Assembly: GCA_023846275.1 (NCBI GenBank)
Contig: JAIUJO010000072.1
Coordinates: forward strand, 1,979,099 to 2,043,098
Reading direction: 5' to 3'
DNA: 64,000 bases
Source of the DNA: Vanilla planifolia
Taxonomy: Eukaryota; Streptophyta; Magnoliopsida; Asparagales; Orchidaceae
The translations under genes and the position numbers were made by a program. Positions 40,668 to 53,860 of the stretch are shown here, one piece after another. A model generated the notes under the pieces. The model was not told the origin of the DNA. It was given only the letters and a program-made list of their open reading frames with translations, and did no database searches. Numbering within the stretch: position 1 is the stretch's first letter; the number at the start of each line of letters is the position of its first letter.

Positions 40668-43600
40668 AAAATACTAAGAATTATAAGGCAATAGAACCAA
40701 AATAAAGTAAAATTTTAAAAAAATGAAATAAATTGTACAAGAAGTTTATTTCCAAGATAATAAGGAGATCGATTATAACATTTTCAATCATCAAATTAGG
40801 TATGAATTGAAATTTCTTGTGAAGTGTGAAAGACCCTAACAAATAAAATATTTTTAGATAAAAAATAAATATTAAATTAGATAAAACACATCTACATGAA
40901 TCTAACTATATTTATTTTATCATGATCAGAACTTGTTTAGACTAACTATGAATTATAAAAATAATTATTGATAAAATGATAAATTATTATTTTAATATCA
41001 AGTAAATTTATAATAATTTTTAAATGAAATAAATTGAAGCAATATAATATATCACAATCAAAGCATTGTAAAAGTCACATGATCATAGAATTAGAGTTTT
41101 GTAATTCAAAATAAAAATGAAAACTTTGAGCAAATGAGACATATTTTACACAAAATTTGCATTATAAGATATTGAAGATATTGAGCATAAAAACCTTTTT
41201 GCCAAAATGCTATGAATAACACGTCTCATAAACTATGAAAAATTTAAGAAAAATAAAATATTTCAAATTATAAAAATGAAACAATAAAATATTTCAAATC
41301 ATAAACACAATGACATTATTTTCATCTCATTCACACAATGTTTAGAATAACTATGAATTATTAAAGCAAATAAACAATAATAATAATAAATTATTTTTTC
41401 AAAAAAAAAGTAAATATAAAATAAAAAAAAATGAAATGAGTTGATAGAAAGTAATATAAAATATTCAAAGACATGTAATGGTTCAACAAGAAGAGATATA
41501 GAATTATATTGTAACATAAGAGAATTCTAAAAGTTAAAAATGAGATGAATTCTATATGAAACTTGTCTTCGATGATACTAATAAGATATAGTGCAGAATC
41601 TTGGATTGTCAAGTGGAGTAAAAATGAAAATACCTCATAAAGTTTACAAAAAACCTAGGAATTTCAATATTTAAAATTATAAAAATGAATATGTAATTAG
41701 GTAGCTCTCATCACGATGAATTTGACAACCTTTATTTCATGTACATCAGACCACATTTGGAATTGCTTCAAATAACTAAAAAATTGTATATTATTATTTT
41801 ATATTAAGTAAATTTTTATTAAATTTAAAATCAGATAAATTGAAATAACACTATAAAACGAAGTAAAAGTGATGTATGGGTTACCCAATGGGACAATCAA
41901 TGTTTCACGATAATATAACCAAATCAATTGTAAAATTTGAAAAAATGAGATTAATTGAATAAGAAAGCAAGATTGCAAGATACTACAGAGGTTGATTGTA
42001 AAATCCTCCTCATGAAATAAGTCGTGAATCAAAATATCTTATTAAATATGCAAAAATAGTAGAAAATTAATTTTAAAAAATATTAAAAAAAATTTTAATT
42101 TGATAGATAAAGTTAAGACAACTTCAATAATGATTGTTTTATCCTGATTAGTCAACATTTAAAATTACTATGAAAAAATAAATTAAATAATCACAAATAA
42201 AAAATTTAATAATATAGTTGAAATGAGAAACATTAAAACAAGTAATATGTCCAAAGCAAAATAATGTAAAGTTCATGCTAAAGGACAAATAGAGTCATTG
42301 TAATAAAACCAATTCGAAGCAAAACCTTTGAAGAATTTAGAGAAATTGCATCAAAATGTTGGATTCCATGATTCTAAGGTGTTGTAGTGTACCATTATCG
42401 ACCATCAAATTTGGTAAAGATAAAAATATCTCCTAAAATATGCTTAACATTAAAGTAAATTCTTTAAAAATATTAAAATGATTATTTAATTTATTTTATA
42501 TCATCAAGACAAGTCTAACATGGTTTGTTTCATCTAGATTGAATGTTGTTTAGAATTACTTTGAGTTACCAAAGTAAATAGAAATAAATATAGTAAATTA
42601 TTTTTTAGTATTAATTAAATAATTTATAAAGATGAAATGAGATAAGTTACAGTAATATAATTAAACTAAATCAAAGTGATATAAACCTAACATGAAATTA
42701 ATTGAAGTAATGTAATATAACAAAATCAAATAAAATGTAATGGTCAAGCGAGATGACCTTTTAAAGCTACATAGTGATATAAGAAAATTAATTCAAAAAC
42801 TTAAAAAGTTATGATTCTATATGCGTCATAAAAAATACAAAAATCATAAAAAATTAAAATACTTAATAATATAAAAATGAAAAATTCAATTGCATAAAGC
42901 TCACCAAGGTAAACACAACGTTGTTTCATCTCAATAGGACCTTTTCAAAATTATTATGAGACACCATAATAAATAGAAATAATCAAAATTAAATTATTAT
43001 TGCCATACTGAGTAAGTATATATTAAAGTTAAAATTTGATAAATTGAAGTAAGATAATATACCAAAACAAGGACATGAAAAAGTCAAACAAGATGAGATT
43101 TTGAGTTTCATAGTAATATAACATATCAAGGAAAAACATTTTAAAGAATGTGATAAATTTTCATAAAAAGTAGCTTTCCAAGTTGCTAAACAGATCAAGT
43201 GCTGCAATTTCAATCAATGAACCAGTACAGATCATGTTCCTCATGAAGCATATACAAATCATTAAAAATACTTTAAAATATGATAATTAATATTTATTTA
43301 GATAAAGCTCATGAAGATGAGTGTAACAACAATTTCTATCTAAAGTGGGCCTCATTTGGAATTATTACAAATTAATGAATTAAAAAATATAAATAAAAAT
43401 AAATTTTTTATTTTAATATTAAAAATATTTATATAAAAGTTCAAAAGGGGTAAATTGAAAAATTATGATATAATAAAATCAAAGACATGTAATGCTCATA
43501 ATAGAGTAGATTTAGAGTTACATAGCAACATAATCAGACAAACACATTAAGTTGTAAGATAAATTTTACAATAAAGTTGAATTGTCATATATTAAAATGG

Positions 43601-43682
43601 TCAAGTGTAGGATCTCAATTGTCTAATTTGTGTTAATTAAAATTCTCATAAATAAGCCAAAGTTAAAGAAATAAATTATTTA

Positions 43683-43735
43683 AAATTATTAAAATTTATA
43701 TTCAATTATTAACATTATTAAAATTATTAAAATTT
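43683..43735. repeat. Short local duplication
   Basis: attattaaaatttatat appears twice (near 43,685 and 43,715), separated by a related attattaac string. This is small-scale slippage in the AT-rich part of a monomer. Confidence 0.5.
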
Positions 43736-45482
43736 ATATCTCATTAAAAAATCTAAAGTAATATATTTTAAAATATTTTAAAATATAAAAAAGAATATTT
43801 AATTGAATAGAGTTTATTGAGAGATTTGCATCCACATTTATTTCATCTCCATCAGACATTGTTTGGTCATTCTAAGAATTAAAAAATTAAATGCACTTAA
43901 ATATTAATCAACTTCTATTCTAATATTAAGCAAAGATATATCAAAGTGATATGAAGCTCACGTGATAAGAGAGTTGGTGTTTCATAGTATTATAACGAAA
44001 TCAAATAAAGCTTTTGAAAAAAATGAGAAACATTATATGAAAAACTAAATTTTAAAAATACTAAGGTGATCAAGTGTAACATCCTTGACCATTAAATCAG
44101 GTATGGATCAAAAGATCTTATATAGCATGCTAAAATGCTACAAAAAATATTGAAAAATAATAAAATTAATAATTATATGGATGGAAAAAGTTAAGCTAAG
44201 TCTAAAGATGTTTGCTTCATCTCAATCATATCTTATTTGTAATAATTGAGAATTACCAAATAAAAATAAAATTAGTAATTCATTATTATTTCAATATTAA
44301 GTAAATATATATTGAAAATGTAATGAGAAAATTTCAACCATTATCATATAACCAAATCAAATACATATAAATCTCACATTAATTCAAAGTGATACAAATT
44401 TTAAAAGAGAAGAGAATTAGAGTTTCATAGTCACAAAAGCCAAACAAAGAAAAAATTTTATGAAAAGAGATAACTTGCATAGGAACGTTGCATCACAAAA
44501 TACTAAGGAGATCAAGTGCAACATCCTTGATGACTAATTTAAATACAAATTGAAATGCCTTGTAATTCATAGGGAAACAATATTTAAAAAAGTTTTAAAA
44601 AATTTAAAAATAAAAAATAAATTTTATAAAGTTTGTCAAGAGATGGTAACGATGCTTATTTTGCCACGATTGGATCTAGTTTGGAATACTTAAATCCCAA
44701 AATTATATTAGATTAAATTATAGTAAATTATTATTTTAAAATTAAGTTAACATATTGTAAAGTTAAAACGAGATAAATTGAAGCAATGTAAAATTAACAA
44801 ATAAAAGTGATGTGAAGGTCACACTCATAGAGTTTTAAAAATGGAAAGTAATATTACGAAATAGAAGAAGAAATTTCAAAAAAAAAAGTTATAAATTATA
44901 AAAAAAAACTTTAATTCAAGATAACAAGCAAATGGAAACTAACATTCTTAACCATCAAATATGAACCAAAAAACTCATAAAGCATGTAAAACCTTAGACT
45001 AAAAATCAGGGTATGATGTCAATGATTTTTGTATCATCTCAATTGTACCTCATTTTAAATTACTATGACTTACAAAAATAATAAAATATAATAAACAATA
45101 AATTATTATTTTAAAATCAAGAAAATTTATATTAAAATTAAATTGAGTTAAATTGTAGGTATGTAATTTAATGAAATCAAATTTTCATAATGGTGGCATA
45201 ATAATAGAATTAGGGTTTCTTAATAAAATGAACAATTAAAAATAAAAAATTAAACAATAGTTAATTATATAGAAAACCAGAATTTTAAGTTCCAAAATAG
45301 TTCAAGTGTGACATTCTCATTCATCAAATGACGGGCAAACCAAAATATGACAAAGAATGCAAACCAAATAGCAAAAAAAGTTTTAAAATTATAATAATAA
45401 AAAATTACTAAGATAAACCTGATCGAGATGAATCCAATGACATTTTTATGTGAATCAGATCTCGTTTGAAATTACTATGAAT

Positions 45483-45718
45483 CACCAAAGTATATAAGCA
45501 TAAATGATAATAAATTATCATTTTAATATTTAATAAACATATAAAAAAATTGAAATGAGATAAATTAGAGAAATGTAACATAAAAAATAAAAATAATGTT
45601 CACCAAAGTATATAGGCATAAATGATAATAAATTATCATTGTAATATTTACTAAACATATGATAAAATTGAAATGAGATAAATTAGAGAAATGTAACATT
45701 AAAAATCAAAATAAAATA
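45483..45718 (-). repeat. Recent 118-bp tandem duplication in the satellite
   Basis: 45,483-45,600 and 45,601-45,718 both start caccaaagtatata-gcataa and run in register through a gagataaattagagaaatgt string to the end, with only scattered mismatches. They are much more alike than any neighbouring monomers. The unit is shorter than a monomer, so it is not ordinary monomer-by-monomer expansion. Confidence 0.85.
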
Positions 45719-47966
45719 AAAAATAAAGCCAAAAGTATGAAAATTTATTTAAATTTTATGAGAATTTTAATTCCAATATATGAAAGAAACCTCGTGTATT
45801 ATTCTTTACCATTAAATTACGTATAAAACAAAATCACATAAAGCTTTCAAAATCTCTTAAAAAATATTCAAAATGGAGAAAAAAATATTTATTTTGGTAA
45901 ACCTCATTTAGGTGAGTCCAACCATGATAGTTTTATCTCTATTATTCTTCATTTAAATTTATAATGAATTACCAAAATAATAAGAAACAAATAATGATAA
46001 TTATTTATTTTAATATTAAATAAATAAACAATATGTTTAAAATAAGAAATATTAAAGTAATGTAATACAACATTGCTAAAGCAATGTGAAAATTGAACAA
46101 TAAGGAAATTAGAGTTTCATTGTGTCACAAACAAATAAATCCCAAATAATCTAAGAATTGAGATAAATTATTTTAGAAAATTTTATTCCAAGATAATAGA
46201 AGATAAAGTTTAACATCTTTTTATCAGAATAAATACAAATTAAAATGTCTCATGAATTATATGAAAAAGAAAAAAATATAAAATTATATAATATTTTAAA
46301 ATAATTATTTAATTTTGTAGACCTAAGGCAACTCTACTGAGATTTTTTGTTCACTTTCAAACCTCATTTAAAAATTTTGTGAATTACCAAAGCAATAAAA
46401 ATTTAATAAATTATTTATTTAAAACAAAATAAATATATATTGGAATGAGAAAGTTTAAAAAATATAATGTAATCAAATCAAACAAATGTAATTGTCAAAT
46501 AGGTTCGGATATAGAATCACACAATAAAAAAACAAAATCAAAGTAAAAAACCTTAAAGAAATGAGATAAATTGTTTAGTGTCACATTACAATATAATAAA
46601 GAAATTAGTCATAACATCATATTTTGTCAAATAGTGTATGAATTAAAATATCTCTTGAACTATTCAAAAGACATAAGAATTTAAATATCTAATATTACAA
46701 AAATAAATGCTTAATTATATAGAGCATATGTAATATCCAATAATGTTGGTTTCATAGTTTGGAATTATCTCAAACTATTAAAGAAAATATTAAATAGCCA
46801 CAACAAAAACTTATTATCTTAATATTAATTAAATATGTATTAAAATAGAAATGAGATAAATTGAATCAATATAATATGACCAAATGAAAGCAATGTAATA
46901 ATGTTCACATGAGAAGAGAATTAGAGATTTATTTCGATATAATTAAATAAAAGTAGACAATTTCAAGTAATAAGATAAATTCCATAAGATATCTACATCA
47001 CAAGAATTTAAGGTAATCGAATAGTAATATCATCAATCATCAAATCGGGTATAAATAAAAAAACATGTAAGCTAAGCCTATTGAAAATATACAAGAAGAA
47101 AAAAATATAAAAATAAACATTTAATTGGATAATACTAATTGCGTCTATCGAATGACAATTGTCTCATCTCAATCAAATGTCATTTGGAATTATTATTATT
47201 AATTAAAAAATTAAAATAGCTTAAATATTAACAAATTATTATGTTTAATATTAACAAAATAAATATTGAAAATTAAACAAGATATGTTAAAGCAATGTAA
47301 TAAAAAAATCAAATGCCTCTATAGTTCAAGTGAGAGGACATTTAGAGTTACATAGCAAAATAAATAAATCAAAGAGGAAAATTTAATGGAATGACAAAAA
47401 TGGCATTGGAAAGTTGCATTCCAAGACATATGGGGGCTGAGTATAACATCCTTGAATATCAAATAAATTATGAATTAAAATGTCTCATAACTTGTAAAAA
47501 AGGTATGAAAAAATATTGAAGGCATAAAATTAAAAATTTAATTACGTTAAGTTCATCGAGGAGACAGCAACATAATTTGTTTCATTGGATCATAACTCGT
47601 TTATAATTGTTATGAATCACAAAAGTAAATAAGCAGAAATAAAAAAAAATTATTATTATAAAATTAAGAAAACATGTGTTAAATTTCAAATGAGATAAAT
47701 CAAAGCTATTTAATCTAAAAAAATCAATGATGTCTAAAGGTGAATAAGAGATTTGGAGTTACATTGTATTATAACATAATAAAGAAATAAACTATGAATG
47801 AATAAGATAAATGTTATGGATCAAAAACTCTCCAAGATACTAAGGAGATCTAGTATATCATTTTCAATCATTAAATCTAGCATGAATTAAATTTCTTGTC
47901 AAGCTTACAAAAGCCCAAGAACCTAAAGTATTTAAATTATTTAATTATATAGCTCATCAAGATGAG

Positions 47967-48017
47967 TCCAATGACATGTAATGTATTCAATGACATATAA
48001 TGTATCCAATGACATGT
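47967..48017 (-). repeat. 19-bp tandem repeat, about 2.7 copies, with a nearby fourth copy
   Basis: caatgacat recurs at 47,969, 47,988 and 48,007 (period 19), inside units like ccaatgacatgtaatgtat. A further copy, tgtattcaatgacatgtaat, lies at about 48,072. The motif overlaps the normal gatgagtccaatgac and gacatgtaatggtca landmarks of the monomer, so the cluster links two monomer parts that are usually far apart. Confidence 0.7.
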
Positions 48018-50124
48018 ATTTAAATTATTTTATTAAATCTAAAAGGAGATAATTTGAAGCAAGGTACAATAATGTATTCAATGACATGTAATGGTCACAT
48101 GACAAGGGATTTAGAGTTATATAAAAAAATAATGCAAAACAAAGAAAAAAATATTAATTAATAAGATATATTTTATGTGGATGCTGAGTTCTTGATACTA
48201 TAAAGATCAAGTGCAGCATCTTCAATTGCTTAATCTAGTGTGATTCAAAATGTCTATTAAAGTATACAAAAACAAAAGAAAAAAATACTTTGAAAATTTA
48301 AAAAGGTATATTTAATTGTATAGAGACCTTCTGTAGAAGGCTAATTGCATTAATTTTGTCTCAATTGATCTTTTATGGAATTACTACAAATTTCTAAATT
48401 AAATAATATAAATAAGAATAATTTATTATTTTAATATAAAAATTTATCAATGCTTCGATGAGATAAATTGAAACAATATAATATTACAAATTAAAGACAT
48501 GCATTCATCCAATTAGAAGCACATAGTTATATAACCAAATTAAAAGAAATAATTTGAAAAAATTTTGGTATATTATATAACAAAATTGCATTCTAAGATG
48601 CTAAATAGATGTAGCCTAAGTACCTTGATTGATAACCAAGAACAAATTAAAATATCATGTAAGAAACTCCAATATAATATAAAATATGATATATTAAAAT
48701 ATAAAATAGTGTAATTAAAGTGATGTAGATATTAAGTTGAGTTTAAAGATATTTCTTTGATATTGATCAGACCTGATTTATGTATACGATAAATTGCAAA
48801 GTTCAATACATATAAACAGTAAAACAATATTATTATAATATTAAGTAAACATATATTAAAGCTAAAATAAGATAAATTGTTTAATTTAATTCAATTTATT
48901 TAAAGTGACATAAAAGTTTTGAAGAAATGAGACAAAGCTTTTAGATAAATTGCATTCCAAGATACTAATGAGGTAAGAGTGTACATTATCATTTGTCAAA
49001 TTAGGTTTGAATAAAAATATCTTGTAATAAGAACTAAAATCCTAGAAAGTAAAATATCTAAAAATAATAAAATTAATATTTTGTTCGGTGGAGGTTATTG
49101 ATGTGAGTTTAATATCGTTTGTTTTGTCTTATTTGCATGTTGTTTAGAATCATTGGTAATTACAAAAGTAAATAAGAATTAGAAATAATACATTATAATT
49201 TTAATATTAAGTGGATATATATTATAGTTCATGATTGTTGAGATTTAGATTTATATAGTAAAAAATCCAAATCAAAACATAAATGTTAAACAAATGAGAT
49301 AAATTGTACAACAAAGTTGAATTCCAAGATATTAAGGAGGTTGCACCTAACATAGTTTATTATTAATAAAATAAAACTAAAATTGTCTTATAAAACATAT
49401 AAAAAAAGTAAATATTTAGAAAAATTTAAATAAATCTTTAATTGGATAGAGCGCATTCAGTCATGTCGAGTGATATTTGTTTCCTCCTCATTAGACTTCA
49501 TTTGGAATTAGTTTGAACCACTAAAATAAGAAAGCATAAATAATAATACATTATAATTTCACTATTAAGTAAATAAATATTAAAGTTGAAATGAAATAAA
49601 TAGATTCAATATAACATTATGAAATCAAGGCATTATAAAGATCACATGATGACAGAATATGATTTTAATAGTGTTATAATCAAATCCATGCAAAAATATT
49701 AAAGAAATGAAATATAATATTTGAGATAATTGCATTCCATTATACTATGAAGATTGAGTGCAACATCCTCCATCATCAATCTTGGTAGAAATAAAAAAGA
49801 CTTGCAAAACATAGCAAAATTTTTAAAAATTAAAAGTTAAAAATATAAAAAAAAAACATCTAATTGGATTGTGCTCATTGAGATGTGTCTAGTGATACAT
49901 TTTTGACTTTATTAAACCTCAATTAAAATTATTATGATTAATAAAGTTAAAAACTGTAAATATAATTAATTTCAAGTTAACCTATATTAAAGCTAAATTG
50001 AGATGAATTAAAACAATGAAATATAACTATGTCAAAGAGACATAATGGTTAAATGTGGGGAAGAGCAAGAGTTTCATAGTATAATAACCAAATAAAAGAA
50101 ATCAATTTGGAGAAATAAGTTTAG

Positions 50125-50740
50125 TTCAACTATCCAACTTCATCCAATGAGAGATCCAATAGCCTTGATGGGTTATTAGGTACATCTTATTGGACTCCTC
50201 TTCCATGAGTTGGGTTAAAAAAAAATTTCACATAGCTATATGACATGATCTCACTATTGGAATTGGTATTATTATTTGGAATGACATGTGTAGGCATATT
50301 AATATATTGAGAAAAACTTGGGTGTAACGTGCATCTTTTGCTATGGAGACTATTATCATTCTTAAGGCAGTGGAACATCTTAGAATGCTACTCCCTAATA
50401 TCAAAGTAGTAGTGATTGAATTAGAGTTTACTATTGCTCTTACTACAGTGTCCTAGTTGCCTTTGCCTAGATAGAATTGAGATTCCATGATAGTGTTGTT
50501 ACATATGTTCAGCATATGCAGTCTTTCAAACTATCCCCAAAAAAGTGCCAAAGAAATATTGCTGCAAACTAGGTCACTTTCATGCATTATTGTATGATTT
50601 TATTTTGAACTAGGAATTGCCGCTTCCAAAACTACTTCAACTTGGTCTTCTTAATAATTTTATGTTTTAACATCTTTAAACAAAGAATGATGTAGGCTTT
50701 AGTATTTTGTTATCAAGGAACCTAAAGACAAACTTAGAAG
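50125..50740 (+). pseudogene. LINE 3' tail (RNase H fragment), first copy
   Basis: This stretch aligns from end to end with 58,560-59,110, the RNase H end of the longer LINE. Matching pairs include ggaattggtattattatttggaatga with agaattagtattgttgcatggaataa, and ctgcaaactaggtcact with ctataaactaggttgct. In translation, ATP..IKVVVIELEFTIAL (about 50,385-50,440) corresponds to the LINE RNase H segment around its second acidic residue (E-L/M-D-S). The fragment starts at the array edge and lacks ORF1, EN and RT, as expected for a 5'-truncated insertion or an array/LINE deletion joint. It is broken by stops. Confidence 0.65.
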
Positions 50741-51830
50741 GACATATGAATGTGATGGATGGGTGCAGTGGATGCAGGGGATGGTGCCATATTTATAGAA
50801 GGTGTCATATGATTTGTTGGTCAATGACATTGGTGGTTGAAGGAGAGAAAAAATGATGGTGGTTTGAGACAGCATTGGCAAAGCTTTTTCTAGCCAATAC
50901 TAGTAGCTTACTGAGAGGATAGTTTGAGCATCTTAATGTTTTACTCTGGTTCCAACAAATTTTGAAATAGACCAAGAATTCATAATTGTCTTTGTACATT
51001 GTGAGAAGCAGCAATCTATGGTAGCAAAAAAATCTTGTAAGACTTCAAAAAAGAAAAAAAAATAAAGGGTTGTGTGGTGTAGATATCCTCATCACGAATG
51101 GCTAGTGATGATGTTTAGAGCCCAATTGGTGACACTTTTAAGCCTAACAACCCCTAGGGTGAACATTCTAAAATCAGGGGTTATCTTTGTGGTTTGAGCT
51201 CTAATGAAATTTGTGATGGAGTTTAGGAATGTGCATGAAGGAATTTAATGCTATTAATGGAAACCTCATAGTGAGGCAAGCCTTCCTATAATGTGAATAT
51301 GTTTGAGAATGATGAGGGTGCTTCTTTATAACTGCATGGTCCATTAATAGTAGAATTACATAGGGAATCAAGGACATGATAGAAAGAGCAAAAACTAATT
51401 TCACTTAATAGAGAACTTGGTTGGAATAAACATACTAAATTATATATCTACTCACAAGAGAAATCTCCATGTCCTAAAGGTGTTTATGTGGGTGATTTAT
51501 GTGGCTGTACATAAGGTTGTTGTCGAAATGTTGTAGTGGTCATGGAATATATTTTTTAGAATGACAAACTGGAATCACTTAATGTTGTTAAAGTCAGCTT
51601 TAAGAGGTGCTCAATAGAGGGAAAATGAGCATCATTAATCTGACACTAATGGGAGGTCCCCTCACTAACTACCCATACTAATTAACAAATCTAGATGTTA
51701 AGAAGCTAGCTCCAAAAGACACATCTTTAATAACTAATCATGAAATACATCTATCAAATGAGGCATGTGAATGATGAACTCACTGCCACCACTTCAACAT
51801 TTTGGGTAGAGTGTACAAGGTCATTTTCCA
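50740..51830 (+). other. Unassigned LINE 5' region
   Basis: Less AT-rich than the satellite. It probably contains the 5' untranslated region and the worn start of LINE ORF1, because it lies between one LINE 3' tail and the DUF4283 segment. No domain is readable. The minus-strand frames at 50,699-50,881, 50,805-51,014 and 51,201-51,404 have no recognisable similarity and are treated as chance frames. Confidence 0.4.
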
Positions 51831-52420
51831 TTTCAATGGATATACAAAATATTATAATAAAGGTGTAGCTATTTTAGAGGATTTTGAACCAGGGACTTGA
51901 TAGACAAGAGTTTCCATTCGTATTTATATTCTATTGTAGATAAAGAATAAGTGTAGTTTTGAGGACCATGGTAAGTGGACACCTAAATTTAATCCTAATA
52001 CTCTACTGATTATGTGAGCTCCAATCAAGATTCATTTTCTTATTCTCTTATTATATTGAGACAGAGAATCTATTACATAGTGCCACAGCTATATGAGATG
52101 CTCTCTTGATATATGGTTGGAGACTGATATGTAATGGTCACTCTTTCCTTAGGTGTCTATTAAAATGGATATTTCAAAACTATATAGAGTAGGAATATTG
52201 ATTAATGGACCCTTAGGTCGATCTTTTTAGAGGTTTCAGCTTGAGGGATTATCCACTATTTGCTCACATGTGGCAAGGTGCGACATGGTTCTAGATCATG
52301 CACATCTAGTGAATCGATACTCTTGGCTACTATAGTTAAGAGAAAGTCCTCTAAATAAAGGACCTAATAAGGATAAAATTAGGGTGCCTATTTTGACACT
52401 AGTAGATGCAAAGGATCATA
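51830..52420 (+). pseudogene. LINE ORF1 relic (DUF4283 and zinc knuckle)
   Basis: ORF1 of plant LINEs is an RNA-binding protein that packages the transcript. GKWTPKFNPNTLLI at 51,970-52,011 matches the plant ORF1 text around F-K-W-T-P-x-F-N-P; the segment after it fits the I-x-x-W-V-R-L-P-G-L-P region. VSIKMDISKLYRVGILINGP at 52,153-52,212 matches V-C-V-E-V-D-L-x-K-P, and FQLEGLSTICSHVARCDM up to about 52,284 matches Y-E-x-L-P-x-x-C-x-x-C-x-x-x-G-H. The first knuckle Cys is kept (codon at 52,261), the second reads Val, and the G-H pair is lost. In-frame stops (for example in the GRSF-stop-RF segment near 52,228) show it is dead. Confidence 0.7.
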
Positions 52421-53860
52421 AGTAAAAGAGACAAGGACTTGGACCTTGGATGGTAGTTTAGCCAAGGAAAATGAGGCCGATTGATGCAATGGGGGGAGAA
52501 GGATTGTAATATGTAAAGATAAAAGTAGGTAGTATGTGAGAAAAAAGACAAATATATGGATACAATGTAGGTAATGCAAAGGGATCGACCTTATAATAGG
52601 CAATAATAGTACAATTAAGGTACATTCAATCCCAAATGGGTACAAAAGTAGAAAATTCAGATAGAGGTTCAACCTATTACTAATAAAAGCATACTCCATT
52701 ATGTAGCATGGGACTAGTGGAAGGTTTTATTGCTTCTTCATATAGTTGTAGAATTTGGAGAAGCATGTACAATTCTCATGCAATTTTAGTCCATCCAATG
52801 AAGTGGTCCTACTTGGTGCCTACAAAAAGGGAAAAAATACATTTAAGTGATTTTTGTTAAGGAAAGAAAAAAAATTATTAAAAATGGGAGAACCCTTGAG
52901 TAAATTAGAAAAATCAAAAAAACAAATAGTTGTGGCAAGATAAGAGAATATAAGATTAGGTGGAGCACTAACAAATTGTTTCACTTATCCGAGAAATTTA
53001 GAGGATGACCATTTAGCTGTGCTAATGTTGAGCCCACTTGTAAAGCATACTTTTTTCTCATGGTTTTACTTTTTATGAATAAAGGATATTGTCACTGGGT
53101 TAGACAAGGACAAAGAGGTTGTTTGCACTATTGCTTTTGCAATATTTAAATGAAACTTACATGTTACAAATTTTTATAAGTATTGGATTAGTTACATTGG
53201 GACTATTTTTTTATTAAGGATTAAGCTAGGCTCAAGCATGGCAACAACTGCAAGTAGGGGGAAGCAAGATTGCTTTTATACTAGCTAGTGTTCTTAATAA
53301 CATTACAAATTTCACCATTGTTTCATAGTATAAGTAAGCATTAGATAAGAAATAAAGTGGAAATGCAATTTTTGGGGCTACACTAATTAGACGTTGGTTT
53401 GAAAAAACTATAAGTTGCTATGGATTTGTAGGTATGTTCTCAAAAAATTCACTAAGGACAAGTCACTCATGTTGGTTGGCCATTATTATATGAACTTCTA
53501 TAATCACTTCTCCTAAAGCAACAAATGTAACATGCCCTAGGGGTCTAAAAAAACTAGTCATTAGAAGAATTATCAAGCAAAAATAGAGCTTCTTGTATCA
53601 TTCTATTACTATAAGTACTAGTTACTTGTTATGGTATATTGACTTTGAGAAACAACTTCATATAGTGGACCTATATCAATTTTATCAAAATGTATATATG
53701 GGTGAGAGTTTCCACCTCAACTTGGAGTTGTGCGTATCTAAGGATGATGAGTATGTTATCATGAGGATTAGCAACAATGGGTGCTAGAGCCTTTGCTTTG
53801 TCTAAAATAATTTGCTTTTAAGAAAAATGTTGACATAGTAATCTTGCCTATTATAAGTAA
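52420..53860 (+). other. LINE ORF1-ORF2 interval, poorly preserved
   Basis: The place where the ORF1 C-terminus and the N-terminal half of the endonuclease should be. I could not read the expected W-N-x-R-G or E-T-K motifs. The minus-strand 103-codon frame at 52,388-52,699 and the plus-strand 64-codon frame at 53,593-53,787 have no recognisable domain, and the former is antisense to LINE sequence. The interval may contain further insertions or simply be too diverged. Confidence 0.4.

Larger units (their letters stand above)
40667..50125 (-). repeat. Satellite array, reverse block 4
   Basis: Continuation of reverse block 3 after the copia insertion, starting in mid-monomer (aattataaggcaatagaacc). 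Landmark gtaa-ggtca boxes occur near 42,259, 42,728, 43,488, 43,950, 44,811, 46,490, 46,905, 47,317, 47,735, 48,088, 49,640 and 50,045. Minus-strand open frames at 41,299-41,612, 41,799-42,032 and 42,989-43,213 are monomer translations and are not genes. The array ends where LINE-derived sequence begins. Confidence 0.85.

Noticed and set aside
1..50125. CRISPR-like array of regularly spaced repeats
   Set aside because: The units are about 400 bp, diverged and continuous, with no short identical repeats or unique spacers, and the genome is clearly plant-like.
23197..50125. A giant recent palindrome centred on 23,197
   Set aside because: Orientation is mirrored, but the first monomers on either side are not visibly more similar than average, so a recent mirror duplication is not supported by eye.
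52388..52699. Minus-strand 103-codon frame with hydrophobic segments as a membrane protein gene
   Set aside because: It lies antisense within LINE-derived sequence, has no recognisable domain, and its hydrophobicity follows from purine-rich text on the other strand.
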